Source of the DNA: Bacteroidota bacterium
GTDB taxonomy: Bacteria > Bacteroidota > Bacteroidia > Bacteroidales > VadinHA17
DNA length: 34,663 nucleotides
Assembly: GCA_003250475.1 (NCBI GenBank)
Contig: QKGI01000053.1
Span: forward strand, 1-34,663
Direction: 5' to 3'
The notes beneath the pieces are model-generated. The model was not told the origin of the DNA and ran no database searches. It was given only the letters and a program-made list of their open reading frames with translations. The position numbers and the translations under genes were made by a program. Positions 1 through 9,800 of the stretch are shown piece after piece (positions within the stretch are counted from its first letter, which is position 1; each line of letters begins with the position of its first letter).

Positions 1-21
1 CTGCGCTCCTACAAGACCGCA

Positions 22-45
22 CGACTGCACGACTGCAGGACCGGG
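22..45. repeat. Short GACTGCAx tandem motif
   Basis: The motif GCACGACT occurs twice in tandem and is followed by a variant, GCAGGACC. A further GACTGCAG lies at 93-100. The unit length (8 bp) and the GAC core resemble the longer repeat at 117-199, so this may be a decayed part of the same low-complexity array. No function is visible. Confidence 0.45.
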
Positions 46-58
46 GGCGATCGTAAAG

Positions 59-80
59 AAATGACCCGGTGGGTCATTTT
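59..80 (+). terminator. Terminator-like hairpin at left edge
   Basis: AAATGACCC (59-67) pairs perfectly with GGGTCATTT (71-79) across a three-base GGT loop, followed by one more T and then AGGG. The nine-pair stem with an A-rich left and T-rich right flank looks like an intrinsic terminator for a gene that ends left of the window. The T run is only four bases, so it may be weak. It could also act on the minus strand. Confidence 0.5.
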
Positions 81-116
81 AGGGAGCAGCCAGACTGCAG
101 GGATGGCAATAGAAAA

Positions 117-199
117 GACCTTCCGACCTTCCGACCTCAGACCTTCAGACCTCAGACCTTCAGACTTCAGACCTCCGACCTTCAGACCTTCCGACCTCT
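117..199. repeat. Degenerate 7-8 bp tandem repeat (GACCTTCM)
   Basis: Eleven head-to-tail units are visible, alternating between 8-mers (GACCTTCC or GACCTTCA) and 7-mers (GACCTCA, GACTTCA, GACCTCC, GACCTCT). One strand is pyrimidine-rich and the repeat carries no open frame of note. It sits between the left-edge hairpin and the ccsBA promoter. The array looks like a slippage-prone intergenic repeat. A regulatory or structural role is possible but not shown. Confidence 0.8.
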
Positions 200-234
200 T
201 TCAGCTTCCTTAACCATAAGTGATCGTTAATTAT

Positions 235-242
235 TAGATTTG
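235..242 (+). promoter_or_regulatory. Candidate -7 element for ccsBA
   Basis: TAGATTTG matches the Bacteroidota -7 consensus TAnnTTTG and lies 17 bases ahead of the ccsBA ATG. There is no clear TTTG at the expected -33 position, so the assignment rests on the -7 box alone. The untranslated leader would be about 10 bases. Confidence 0.45.
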
Positions 243-258
243 TGTCTAAATCTCTCCT

Positions 259-3200
259 ATGAAAACGATCCGCTTTCTTTTTACGCCTGCCATGATGGTA
301 ATACTGTCAGTGGTTCTTGCACTGGCCATGGCGACGGCTACCTTCATCGAGAATGACCTGGGCTCCGACAGCGCCAGGGCGCTGGTTTATAACACGCGCT
401 GGTTTGAGCTTCTCTTTCTGTTGCTGGCTGTAAACCTTACCGGACAGATAGTAAGGTTCAGGCTTTACCGCAGGGAGAAGCTGACCGTGATGCTGTTCCA
501 TGCAGCCTTTATCATAATGATAACCGGTGCTGCCATCACCCGATATACCGGTTATGACGGCATGATGCACATCAGGGAAGGGGAGTCGGCTTCACTTACA
601 TATTCATCGGGCAACATGTTAACGTTTGAATTGTATACACCTGACGGTGAAGTTCTTGCCAGTCATTCGGCACCGGTAAACCTTGCAGGTGGCCGGCATG
701 GCAGATTTAAGAAGAGATTAAAGGGCGGAGGTGAGGAGGCGACTCTCACATTTGGCCGCTACCTCCCCGGGGCTGTCAGGCAGGTACAGGAGTCACCGGA
801 TGGAGTCCCGATGGTTTCATTCATCTATACACCCGACATGGCGTCCAGCGAAGTAATAACACTTGCAACCGGTGAGACAGGTATGCTGGGCGATATGACC
901 ATAGGCCTGGATGCCATGGCTGATATAAATGTTTTCACTGACGGTTCATCATTTTTCCTGAGGTCTCAGATGGAGATTCGCTCTACCAACATGCAGGAGA
1001 TGCAATCCGTCGATTTTCCACCCGACACAATAATAGCACTGGCCACGGGAACAGTTTATACCATCGGTGGATACAGGCTTATGCCGCAAATAATGACCAT
1101 GAAAGGAACGGCAGTACCTGGCCCGGGACAGGATGTAAACACTGAAGGCGGGGCACTTGAATGCACTCTCTCGGGTCCCGGGTATGAGAAGAAGGTATTC
1201 CTCTGGGATAACACAGGAGAGGAGATGACAGAGTGGCATGGGGAAGCAGGAAGTGTTACGGCGGGTGTCAGCTATGGGAGCAGTGTGCATAGTTTACCTT
1301 TCAGCCTGACACTTGACAATTTTATTGTGGAGCGTTACCCGGGGTCCAACAGCCCTTCGGGATTCAGGAGCATGGTGACTCTTACCGACAGCATAAACCA
1401 CACCGCACTGACCTACGATATCTACATGAATCATATACTTAAATACCGGGGATACAGGTTTTACCAGTCGTCTTACGACAGGGACGAACATGGCACGGTA
1501 CTTTCTGTTAACCGTGATCCGGCGGGTATGTATATAACATATTGCGGTTACGGGCTACTCTTCCTGTTTATCGTGCTCTCCCTGCTCAACAGGAGATCTT
1601 TCTTCCGCACCGTGGTACCGGGTTATTGGAATTCACGATTCCGCAGGCCATTGACTGTCGTAGGGCTCCTTATCCTCGGTTCAGTGGTGCCTGTCAGGGG
1701 TCAGCACCTGGTAATAGACCGTAAGTCAGCTGACAGTTTCGGGGCAGTTCTGGCACAGGACCAGAAGGGTCGTACCAAGCCTCTTTATACTATCAGCAGC
1801 GACATCCTCCGGAAGGTAGCGAGAGAGAACAGTTATGACGGTATGTCGCCCATGCAGGTATTCCTCGGGTGTTCCCTTGATTTTTACCACTGGCAGAATA
1901 TGCCATTGATTAAAGTCTCGAACGAAGAGATACGAAAGGTACTGGGCATAACAGGTGAGATGGCTGCCTTCTCCGATATCGTGACCTTCGGTCAAAACGG
2001 GGGATACAAGCTTTCGTCACTTGTTGAGAATGCCTATGGCCGGCCCGAGAGTGAGCGTAGCAGGTTTGACAAGGAGGTTATAAAGGTCGATGAGAGGGTC
2101 AACATTTGTTATATGATGTCACGGGGCGATTTTATGAGAATATTCCCCCTGAGAGACGGTACCGACCATTGGGGAAAGGAAGAGGAGGCTGTGAGGCATG
2201 GGGTCACCGGTGAAGACTCGCTCTTTGTCCTCAGCGTGGTACCTATGTGGGCCCGGGCGGTGACATCACTTTCCCGGTCAGGAGCTGCAAGCCCGGATGA
2301 TTACCTGGCTGCGCTGAAGAAGTATCAGGCACAATATGCCGGATATGACCTGCCATCGGCGAAGAAGATCAGCGCTGAGCTTTTCTATTACAAAGCGAAG
2401 ATCTTCGAGAGGCTTTTTCCATATTATGCTGCCACCGGGTTCATAATGATAATCGTTATAATAGGGATGATCATCAGAGGAAAGCCCGGCACCGGAGTGA
2501 TTTTGAAGATCCTTGCAGGCCTTGTTGCTGCCGGTTTTATGTTTCATACCCTTGGTCTGGGTATAAGATGGTATGTATCGGGTCACTCGCCTATGAGCAA
2601 CGGGTATGAATCCATGCTGTTCATATCGTGGGTCACCGTTCTTGCTGGTCTCATTTTCAGCCGGCGTTCACTCCTTACGCTTGCCGCCACCTCCGTCCTC
2701 GCAGGCCTGACCCTCATGGTGGCACATCTCAGCTTCATGGACCCCGAGATAACCAACCTCGTACCGGTACTCAGGTCATACTGGCTGACCCTGCATGTCT
2801 CAGTGATCACAGGCAGCTATGGATTCCTGGGCCTGGGGGCGATACTGGGACTGATAGTTCTCGTGATGATGGTTTTTGTTAACCGTAATAATATGGACAG
2901 AATAAGTCCTGTCATCGATGAACTCACAGTCATCAATTACAGGGCCGTGACTCTCGGGCTATATTTCCTGACTATCGGGACATTCCTGGGGGCTGTATGG
3001 GCTAATGAATCATGGGGCAGGTACTGGGGATGGGATCCCAAGGAGACATGGTCATTAATAACGGTTGTTGTATATACCCTTGTGACCCATTCGCGGATGA
3101 TCCCCGGGATGAAAGATACTTATGTTTTCAATGTCCTTTCACTTTTTGCTTTCTCTTCGGTACTGATGACATATTTCGGTGTCAACTACTACCTGTCAGG

Positions 3201-3333
3201 GCTGCATTCCTATGCCGGCGGCGATTCTCTGCATGTACCTGTTTTTGTATACGTAACGGTGGTAATCCTATCAGTCCTGGCTGTGGCGGCACGATACAAT
3301 TATAGCCGCTCTTCCGGCAGGCAGGCGGGATGA
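259..3333 (+). CDS. ccsBA: Fused CcsB-CcsA (ResB/ResC) cytochrome c synthetase
   Basis: This is the system II heme-handling protein that exports heme and attaches it to apocytochrome c at the outer face of the inner membrane. Residues about 1-95 hold three membrane segments of the CcsB/ResB type, followed by a large periplasmic region and another membrane segment near 415-435. A second periplasmic stretch runs from about 470 to 720. The C-terminal third is multi-spanning CcsA, with the tryptophan-rich heme-binding (WWD) motif at 914-931 (W919, W923, W925, D926, W931). Candidate axial histidines are H846 and H944, and H776 also lies near the CcsA entry. The 1024-residue length is typical of Bacteroidota fusions. 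It stands alone with its own promoter core and a strong terminator. Its presence implies c-type cytochromes, none of which are encoded here. Confidence 0.95.
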   Translation: MKTIRFLFTPAMMVILSVVLALAMATATFIENDLGSDSARALVYNTRWFELLFLLLAVNLTGQIVRFRLYRREKLTVMLFHAAFIIMITGAAITRYTGYDGMMHIREGESASLTYSSGNMLTFELYTPDGEVLASHSAPVNLAGGRHGRFKKRLKGGGEEATLTFGRYLPGAVRQVQESPDGVPMVSFIYTPDMASSEVITLATGETGMLGDMTIGLDAMADINVFTDGSSFFLRSQMEIRSTNMQEMQSVDFPPDTIIALATGTVYTIGGYRLMPQIMTMKGTAVPGPGQDVNTEGGALECTLSGPGYEKKVFLWDNTGEEMTEWHGEAGSVTAGVSYGSSVHSLPFSLTLDNFIVERYPGSNSPSGFRSMVTLTDSINHTALTYDIYMNHILKYRGYRFYQSSYDRDEHGTVLSVNRDPAGMYITYCGYGLLFLFIVLSLLNRRSFFRTVVPGYWNSRFRRPLTVVGLLILGSVVPVRGQHLVIDRKSADSFGAVLAQDQKGRTKPLYTISSDILRKVARENSYDGMSPMQVFLGCSLDFYHWQNMPLIKVSNEEIRKVLGITGEMAAFSDIVTFGQNGGYKLSSLVENAYGRPESERSRFDKEVIKVDERVNICYMMSRGDFMRIFPLRDGTDHWGKEEEAVRHGVTGEDSLFVLSVVPMWARAVTSLSRSGAASPDDYLAALKKYQAQYAGYDLPSAKKISAELFYYKAKIFERLFPYYAATGFIMIIVIIGMIIRGKPGTGVILKILAGLVAAGFMFHTLGLGIRWYVSGHSPMSNGYESMLFISWVTVLAGLIFSRRSLLTLAATSVLAGLTLMVAHLSFMDPEITNLVPVLRSYWLTLHVSVITGSYGFLGLGAILGLIVLVMMVFVNRNNMDRISPVIDELTVINYRAVTLGLYFLTIGTFLGAVWANESWGRYWGWDPKETWSLITVVVYTLVTHSRMIPGMKDTYVFNVLSLFAFSSVLMTYFGVNYYLSGLHSYAGGDSLHVPVFVYVTVVILSVLAVAARYNYSRSSGRQAG

Positions 3334-3368
3334 CAGAAATGTTTTACCCTGAAAGTATTGCCAAAAAT

Positions 3369-3396
3369 AAAAGAGCCCCGTTTCCGGGGCTCTTTT
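3369..3396. terminator. Bidirectional terminator between ccsBA and the sus operon
   Basis: AAAAGAGCCCCG (3369-3380) pairs with CGGGGCTCTTTT (3385-3396) across a TTTC loop, a perfect 12-pair stem. The right arm ends in a T run on the plus strand. On the minus strand the copy of the left arm ends in TTTT, then ATTTTTGG. It lies between two convergent units (ccsBA ends at 3333, the lipoprotein gene at 3418), so it can stop both. Confidence 0.9.
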
Positions 3397-3417
3397 GTTT
3401 ATGTCAACAGAAGGTTA

Positions 3418-4467
3418 TTATCTCCTGTAGTTAAGCGGTCTGCTGGTAGTTGCACCTGATTTGTACGGGCCTGTTGAGGTACCGTCGTATTCAACGATGG
3501 TATATTTGCCGCCTGAGACATGTATCTCACAGATGACGCCATTGAATCCTATATCATTGTCATCATATCCGGGGACTGTGACAGCAGGAACCTGGGAAGG
3601 ATCCTGTACGATAGAGAAATCGATCAGTTCTGTACCCTGACGGGTAAAGGTTGATGTGATAGGCATGGTCAGTTCTGTGTCAACAATGTCATAATAGTAT
3701 ACCAGTCCGTTGGCCCAGAGGTCAGTCCATATCACATATTCACCGTCGTCAAGAGAGAGTTCAAGTTCTTCAGGATTGTTGCCGGTAGCTGCATAGTCAA
3801 CGAGTGAGCCCCATGGGTCGGTAGCAAAGCCGTCCTTTGTTGAGACGAATATATCCCAGTCTACCTCATCGGCAATGTCAACAACGATATCAACCGTATC
3901 CGTGACAGTATAAGTGTACTCGTTACCGTACTCTTCGGCTGTGAGTTCCACCTCAACGATATCCTGAACGGTTACTTCCTGACTCCATTCAAGTACAACA
4001 TCAACTATATCAGAAACATAGTTATTAACTGTTGCATTGAGAGTAGGATTGACAGTGCTCAGGTTAAGAAGGTATTTATCAGCGATACTGAATGCACCGA
4101 TAGTCCCGATAAGAGTCTCGCTGGCCGTATAGTCATAGTCTTTGGTAAAGATTATGTACAGCTGCGCTGATTTCGAATAGGGTGATATCACTGCCGGTTC
4201 AACAGTATAGTCGTCGCTGGTGCATGTACCTCCGGTCTGGTTAAAGGAGAAAGTGATGGCTCTGTCAATCGTCTTGTCAATAGAGATGTTGTAGATGATA
4301 GTATCACCTTCGGTCACCGTTGTTCCGGTTGCATTGACGAAGGTAGCCACAGGATAACCATCGGGACTTACAACTGGCTCAACATCCTGGCTGGCTGTAT
4401 CGCAAGCTATAACTCCTACAATAAGAAGTGCGAGTCCCAGAAGCTTATATAAAGTATTTCTTTTCAT
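3418..4467 (-). CDS. Surface lipoprotein with Calx-beta-like N-terminus, last gene of the SusCD operon
   Basis: This is a secreted lipoprotein of unknown function. From ATG 4467 the N-terminus is a signal peptide ending in a lipobox (VIAC, Cys22), followed by a short linker. A domain near residues 40-130 resembles a Calx-beta fold in pattern (TEGDTIIYNISI, then DDYTV, then ASETLIGTIG). The rest is strongly acidic and Thr/Tyr-rich, with V-D/E-V alternations typical of beta strands. The ATG at 4470 is an equally possible start. An in-frame start further upstream at 4560 would put 31 extra residues before the signal peptide, so I rejected it. It lies 41 bases after the preceding lipoprotein gene, behind an A/T-rich leader. 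By position it could be a surface-exposed substrate-binding accessory (SusE/F-like role), but that is inferred from context. Confidence 0.75.
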   Translation of the reverse strand: MKRNTLYKLLGLALLIVGVIACDTASQDVEPVVSPDGYPVATFVNATGTTVTEGDTIIYNISIDKTIDRAITFSFNQTGGTCTSDDYTVEPAVISPYSKSAQLYIIFTKDYDYTASETLIGTIGAFSIADKYLLNLSTVNPTLNATVNNYVSDIVDVVLEWSQEVTVQDIVEVELTAEEYGNEYTYTVTDTVDIVVDIADEVDWDIFVSTKDGFATDPWGSLVDYAATGNNPEELELSLDDGEYVIWTDLWANGLVYYYDIVDTELTMPITSTFTRQGTELIDFSIVQDPSQVPAVTVPGYDDNDIGFNGVICEIHVSGGKYTIVEYDGTSTGPYKSGATTSRPLNYRR

Positions 4468-4508
4468 CATTCTAATGTTTTTATTATTAATGAAATTTGG
4501 CAGGACCC

Positions 4509-5351
4509 TTATTGTTTTGTATACCAGCACTTGTAGAGTCTGCAGGCTCCACCGTAACATACGGAGTATTCGATATAGAGGTCACCGGTCTCAGGATCAA
4601 CTGAACCGAGGGCGGTTCCTTCAACAATATTTGCCCAGTAATCAGCAAGGTTCTGTTCTTCAACGGAGATCACGTTACACACATCTGTAAAGGTGAATCC
4701 GGGGGTTCCGGGTGCAAGTGCACCAGGAGTCCAGTGTCCGACATAAGTCGTTCTGTATGTTCCAACGCCAATCTGAGTGATTACTTCATCCGTACGGGTA
4801 ATGTTTGTCACCGTACCGGTTGTGCCTGTATACTCCATATCCATGGTGTATGTTCCGGCAAGGTCAGAGAAGCAGCCGTAGTTGAGGGTTATCTCGAGTT
4901 TCTTACCGTTATTCAGAACGTTTTCAGCGCCGGTTGCACTTACGACCTTCAGGTTAAGCATCGGGGTTTCGTCGAGCGGAGCAATGATCCCTTCTGTGAG
5001 AATAGTGATGGGAATAAGTCCGAGATAGTTATCCGATTTCTTAAGTGTAATTGTAGGCTGGTCGAGTCTGAAGTGTGTTCCTTCGATAGCCGTTGATGAA
5101 GCGTCGGCACCTATGGTGACAACAATATCATCAGTAACATACATGGAGGTCGGGCCAATGAGGTTCATTCTAACAGTAAACACGTATTCATTGCCGTCAG
5201 AGACGAATGAGAACGCAGTTCTTGTGTCGGCAAAACCGGCAAGATTTGGTCCGTCATCATTAAGGTCGTACCTGGTAGTATCGTCAACCAAACAAGAATT
5301 GAAGGCTCCCAGGCTTAAGACAAGGATCAGAATATATTTCAATGTTTTCAT
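4509..5351 (-). CDS. Surface lipoprotein, third gene of the SusCD operon
   Basis: A predicted lipoprotein: the signal peptide ends in FNSC (Cys20), followed by LVDD, an acidic stretch of the kind that promotes surface export in Bacteroidota. Residues about 35-155 look like a Calx-beta or DUF1735/DUF4843-type beta domain, with a GTHFRL segment and a later DETPMLNLKVVS segment. The C-terminal part (about 160-280) is a second beta-rich domain that ends with three cysteines spaced five residues apart (C265, C270, C275). It starts 19 bases after susD and is co-directional, so it is almost certainly co-transcribed with susCD. The likely role is capturing ligand next to the SusCD transporter. I recognise no enzyme motif. 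Confidence 0.75.
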   Translation of the reverse strand: MKTLKYILILVLSLGAFNSCLVDDTTRYDLNDDGPNLAGFADTRTAFSFVSDGNEYVFTVRMNLIGPTSMYVTDDIVVTIGADASSTAIEGTHFRLDQPTITLKKSDNYLGLIPITILTEGIIAPLDETPMLNLKVVSATGAENVLNNGKKLEITLNYGCFSDLAGTYTMDMEYTGTTGTVTNITRTDEVITQIGVGTYRTTYVGHWTPGALAPGTPGFTFTDVCNVISVEEQNLADYWANIVEGTALGSVDPETGDLYIEYSVCYGGACRLYKCWYTKQ

Positions 5352-5370
5352 AGTTTTATTCTATTTAAGA

Positions 5371-6861
5371 TTAATTCGCCCAGAATATCTTTGCAGTGAA
5401 GACATTTGGTTGTGTAGGTACATTATCTCCATTAGCTGAATATTCGCCTGAGGGGTAAGCCAGCCTGACCGGTCTGTCAGCGGTGGCATTGTAGTTCAGC
5501 GGAAGAGGAATACCACTCGGGTAGCCGGTTCTGTTGTAATCGAACCATGACTGCTCAGCGGTTATACCGTTGACAGCGATCCATTTCTGGGTGATGATAG
5601 CTTCAACTTTATTTGCAGAAGAGTTCCAGCCAACCAGAACCTTGCTCTGGGTGTAGTAATCTTCAGCATCAGCTGCATCAAGTCCCAGGTAAAGGAAGGA
5701 GGCTGTTATGCCGCTTTCATAGAGAGACTGGGCGCTAGCTCCTGTTGTAATAAAGCTTTTCTGTCTCATCTCGGCCTGGTTGAAGTAGCTTTCAGCCAGG
5801 GTGAAGATTATAGCGTCCTGGTCACCTGACTTGAGGATACCGGGGCCAATGTTGGAAACGAATTCCGGCATATACTGGTCAACTACAGGTGTGTCATAAT
5901 CGAGCAGGCCCTGGGGTACACCCTTATGACCTGTAGCGGGCTTTTCATATATATAGTCTATCCTCGGGTCACTGGTGGCCGTGAGATAATCGATGATATA
6001 TGCGGTAGCACATGTGGCTTTACTCGACATTGTCTGAGTACCTGCGGCATCCCAGCCAAGCTCATCCCATATAACATTCTGTTTGTTGGTCTCTTTTGCG
6101 ATGAAGCCAGGGTTGACACCTACGTCGCCTGTGATGTAACCGTGTCCTTCACTTGCTATGGTTGCAAGTTCAGCCTGGATATATGATGACCTGCCGGACA
6201 TGTCACACTGACGTGTCAGAATCCTCAGTTTCAGGGTATTTGCAAACCTGATCCAGTTGGTCATATTCCCGCCGAACATAGCATCGTCTGCTCCCGGAGT
6301 CACTGCTGATGAAGCGTTATTGATAAGAGCGATTGCATCTGTCAGCTGAGTGATCAGGTCTTCGTAGATAGCCTGTGCATCATCATATGCCGGTGTGGCT
6401 TCAAGACTGCGGCCCAGAGCTTCGAAATAGGGTATATCTCCGTAGGAGTCTACCAGTATCTGGAAGTGATAAGCCTTCATGATCATACCAATAGCCTTGT
6501 AGTTGTCATATTTGCTGTCCTCAAGGTTAGCCAGTATCTGATACTGTTTCAGTGCTGCCCCATAGGTATTGTTAAAGGTTCCGGCATAGAAGGTTGATGT
6601 AACATTGTATTTGAACTCATCTGAGTACCATGAGTAACCGTCACTCTGGCTCCAGTTGTCCATGAACATGTTGCCAAGGTGGCTTATGCCCCTGTCTGAC
6701 TGTATCCTGTAGGCAGTATAATACTGGGCAGGAGCCAGGACCAGATCTGGTGTTACAGTTGTGGGATTGTTCGGGTCGACATTCACATCCAGAAAATCCT
6801 CACAAGATGCCAACAGTCCTGCGACCATCAACACTATTGCGAATTTTATAATACTTTTCAT
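5371..6861 (-). CDS. SusD/RagB-family nutrient-binding outer-membrane lipoprotein
   Basis: This is the lid-like lipoprotein that sits on a SusC barrel and delivers substrate to it. The signal peptide ends in LLASC (Cys20), followed by EDFLDVNVDPNNPT, the typical N-terminus of the SusD-like_2 (PF12771) group. The remainder is helical with the family pattern, including the early APAQYYTAYRIQ helix and the repeated GDIPYFEAL-type segment near residues 140-150. Its 496 residues are a normal length. It starts 13 bases after susC and precedes two lipoproteins in the same operon. SusD-like_2 members are not tied to one class of substrate; peptides and glycans are both possible. Confidence 0.9.
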   Translation of the reverse strand: MKSIIKFAIVLMVAGLLASCEDFLDVNVDPNNPTTVTPDLVLAPAQYYTAYRIQSDRGISHLGNMFMDNWSQSDGYSWYSDEFKYNVTSTFYAGTFNNTYGAALKQYQILANLEDSKYDNYKAIGMIMKAYHFQILVDSYGDIPYFEALGRSLEATPAYDDAQAIYEDLITQLTDAIALINNASSAVTPGADDAMFGGNMTNWIRFANTLKLRILTRQCDMSGRSSYIQAELATIASEGHGYITGDVGVNPGFIAKETNKQNVIWDELGWDAAGTQTMSSKATCATAYIIDYLTATSDPRIDYIYEKPATGHKGVPQGLLDYDTPVVDQYMPEFVSNIGPGILKSGDQDAIIFTLAESYFNQAEMRQKSFITTGASAQSLYESGITASFLYLGLDAADAEDYYTQSKVLVGWNSSANKVEAIITQKWIAVNGITAEQSWFDYNRTGYPSGIPLPLNYNATADRPVRLAYPSGEYSANGDNVPTQPNVFTAKIFWAN

Positions 6862-6874
6862 ATTTCAATCTGTT

Positions 6875-9800
6875 TTAAAATTCTATGTTTAAGTTCACAC
6901 CAAACGATCTTGTCGGTGGCATCTGGTTGTAACCGCCAATCCCGATTGCGTTGTTGTTGGTATTGTTGAACTCAGGATCGGAGAAGGCATTCTCTGCCGG
7001 AAGCAGTGTGTAAAGGTTCCTTGCAATGAACCCTATAGCCACTTTCTGGAGAGGAGTATTGGCAAGAACTTTTGAAGGAAGCGTGTAGCTTAATGTCATC
7101 TCTCTTATCTTCAATGCTGTTGCATCCTTTATGTAGTTCTCAAAGACGTTATTGTAAACGTCGGTCCAGTAGCTCTGACGACCATCCTGTATGGGAATAT
7201 TAGTGTTTTCAACATAAACGCCCGGGCTGGTTTCGATCACCGAATTTGGTATCACGAAGTTCTGCCTGTTGGCCGAGACACTCTCGAGTGATCTTCCTGT
7301 GAACTCCATGTTTGCAGCAAGCTGTGAATAGAACATGTGACCTGTTCTGTAATCGATGGTGGCTGATACTGTAAATCCGTAGAAATTCAGTGAGGTATTC
7401 AGACCCACAATATGTTTCGGGGTTGTTCTTCCCAGCGGTGTGAGGGCGGCGTTGGTTTCAGGATAACCGGTCAACGGATCCACAACAATTCTTCCTTCCG
7501 GATCCCTTACATAGGTATTTGCTTTGATCTGCGGGAAAGCCATGCCTTTTATAGCATATACACCCCAGGCACTTGTTCCTGAAACGAGGATCTCATTAAG
7601 TCCTTCCTTGATCTCATTAACTATAGTCTCGTTGGTCGTATAGTTTACACTGAGATTCCATGAGAAGTTATTGGTCTGGATTACAGAACCTCCGACAGTC
7701 AGTTCAAGACCCTTGCCCATCAGTTCACCGATGTTGGTAAGGAATGCTGTTGCACCGGAAGTGATTGATGGTGTGGTGTTGGTAATAAGGTCGGTTGTTT
7801 TGGTCATGAAGTAAGAGGCGTCAATCATCAGCCTTGACTTAAACAGACCGAGGTTCACACCTATCTCAGTGGTATTGAGTTTCTCCTTCTTGATATTTGC
7901 ATCGACGGTGGTGCCGCTCAGTGCAAACCCGTTAACACTGCCGTAGGGGAAGTTACCGGGCTTTGAGTAGATCTCATTGAGCCTGTACGGAGAAAGGTCG
8001 TTGTACACAGTTGAGTTAGATGCTGTGATCTTTGCATATGAAAGGATAGCATTATTCTTCAGAGCATCAATAGCATCCGTGAGAACGAATGAAAGCCCGA
8101 CTCCCGGATAGAAATAACTGTTGTTGCCCTTTGCAAGGGTCGATGTCCAGTCATTTCTTCCTGAGAAGTTCAGGAACACGAAATTACGGAAGCCGAGGGT
8201 GAAATCACCAAAGAAACCAAACTGGCGTTCATCCAGGGCATCAGCGGTAACTTCAGGACTTCCGGTTCCGTTGGAGATGTCATAGAAGTTAGGAATACTC
8301 AGGTTATTAACCCTGATGTAGTGATACCTGTATTTATATGACATAACCGTTCCACCCACGATGGCCTTCAGTGTGAAGTCATTAAAGTTCCAGTTACCTG
8401 TCATCAGAGCATCTCCGATATAGTCAGAAGTCTGATGCTCTCTGTCCTCAAGGAATGAGGAGATTGAGCTTCCGGTCGGTTTGAGATCAGTATCGAAATC
8501 ATAAGCGTCACGCCAGTTCTTACTATAAGCCCAGTCGTTGTTTGCGGCTGCCCTGGTAGTCAGGTTGAGCCATGGTGCTATATCCCATGATAACTGGATA
8601 TTGGCAGTAAGCCTGTTTGTCCAGATGAGATACCTGTTGGTGTCAACACAGAAATAAGGGTTCTCATAGTATCCGTTGTAATAACCGCTGGGGTCTGAGT
8701 ACTTGTCGTTCCTCCAGTCCCAGTAGCGTGACAATGGAATGTTGGCTGATGTATTCAGCAGGAACCAGTACAATGGTCTGTCCTGATCACCGATGGTGGA
8801 TCCGACCTGGTCTGTATGGTCTGTGAAGAAACTCGAGTTCAGTGACAGTTCGACATTACCTACCTTCTTGCTGGCGTTAACCCTGAAGGTATTTCTTGAG
8901 TACTTGTCTTTGGGAACTATCCCGGTTGATGACTGGTCACCTACAGAAAGATAGAATTTGCTTGTCTCATGGCTTCCGCTCAGGTAGGCTGTATTATTAA
9001 ATGTGCTACCGGTGTTGAAGAAGTCAAGCAGGTTGTTCGGAACGGGGGCATAAGGCACTGCCTGGTAGGTCCCGTCAGGCCATGTGTTACCTATCTGGCG
9101 GAGAGTCCCATCGAAACGGGGGCCCCAGTTGGTATTTTCGATGGCGTCATAGGCGCCTTCCCATCCTGTTCCGTACTCGCTCTGGAATTTTGGCATGTAG
9201 GCCACTTGCTCAGCTGTGTAGGTAGAGATAAGTCCCACAGTGATTTTTTCACCGGCCTGGCCTTTCTTGGTGGTGACAATAACCGCACCGTTACTTGCCA
9301 TAGATCCGTACAGAGCAGCAGCAGTTGCGCCCTTGAGGATGCTGAGGTCAGCGATATCGTTAGGGTTCAGATCATCAAAAGCACCGAGTGAAGCGATAGT
9401 ACCGTCGATGACAACCAGAGCCTGGTTATCAGCCGATATTGACCTCAGACCCCTGAGGATGATCTGTGTTGATGGGTTAACACCGTTATCCTGCACGTTG
9501 ATCTGCAGACCCGCCACTTTACCTGCCAGTGCGCTACCGGCTCTCGTTGGCTGTGCAACGGACAGCTCTGCATTGTCAACCTTCTGGGTCTGATAGGTAA
9601 TTTCCCTTTTCTCCCTCTTGATACCGAGTGCCGTCACAACGACTTCACTCAGTCCTACCACGTCAGATTCCATTACGCAGTTTACCACTGAACGGCCGGC
9701 GATGGTTACCTCCTGTTGCTTCATTCCGATGAATGAGAAGACAAGAGTTACTGCATCTTCCGGAACAGTCAATGAATACTTGCCGTTAGCATCTGTTGAT

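Noticed and set aside
117-199. Possible CRISPR array
   Set aside because: Units are only 7-8 bp, directly adjacent and degenerate, with no unique spacers and no cas genes nearby.
4468-4560. N-terminal extension of the last sus-operon lipoprotein (start at 4560)
   Set aside because: The extension overlaps the preceding gene and would bury the signal peptide and lipobox 31 residues inside the protein.
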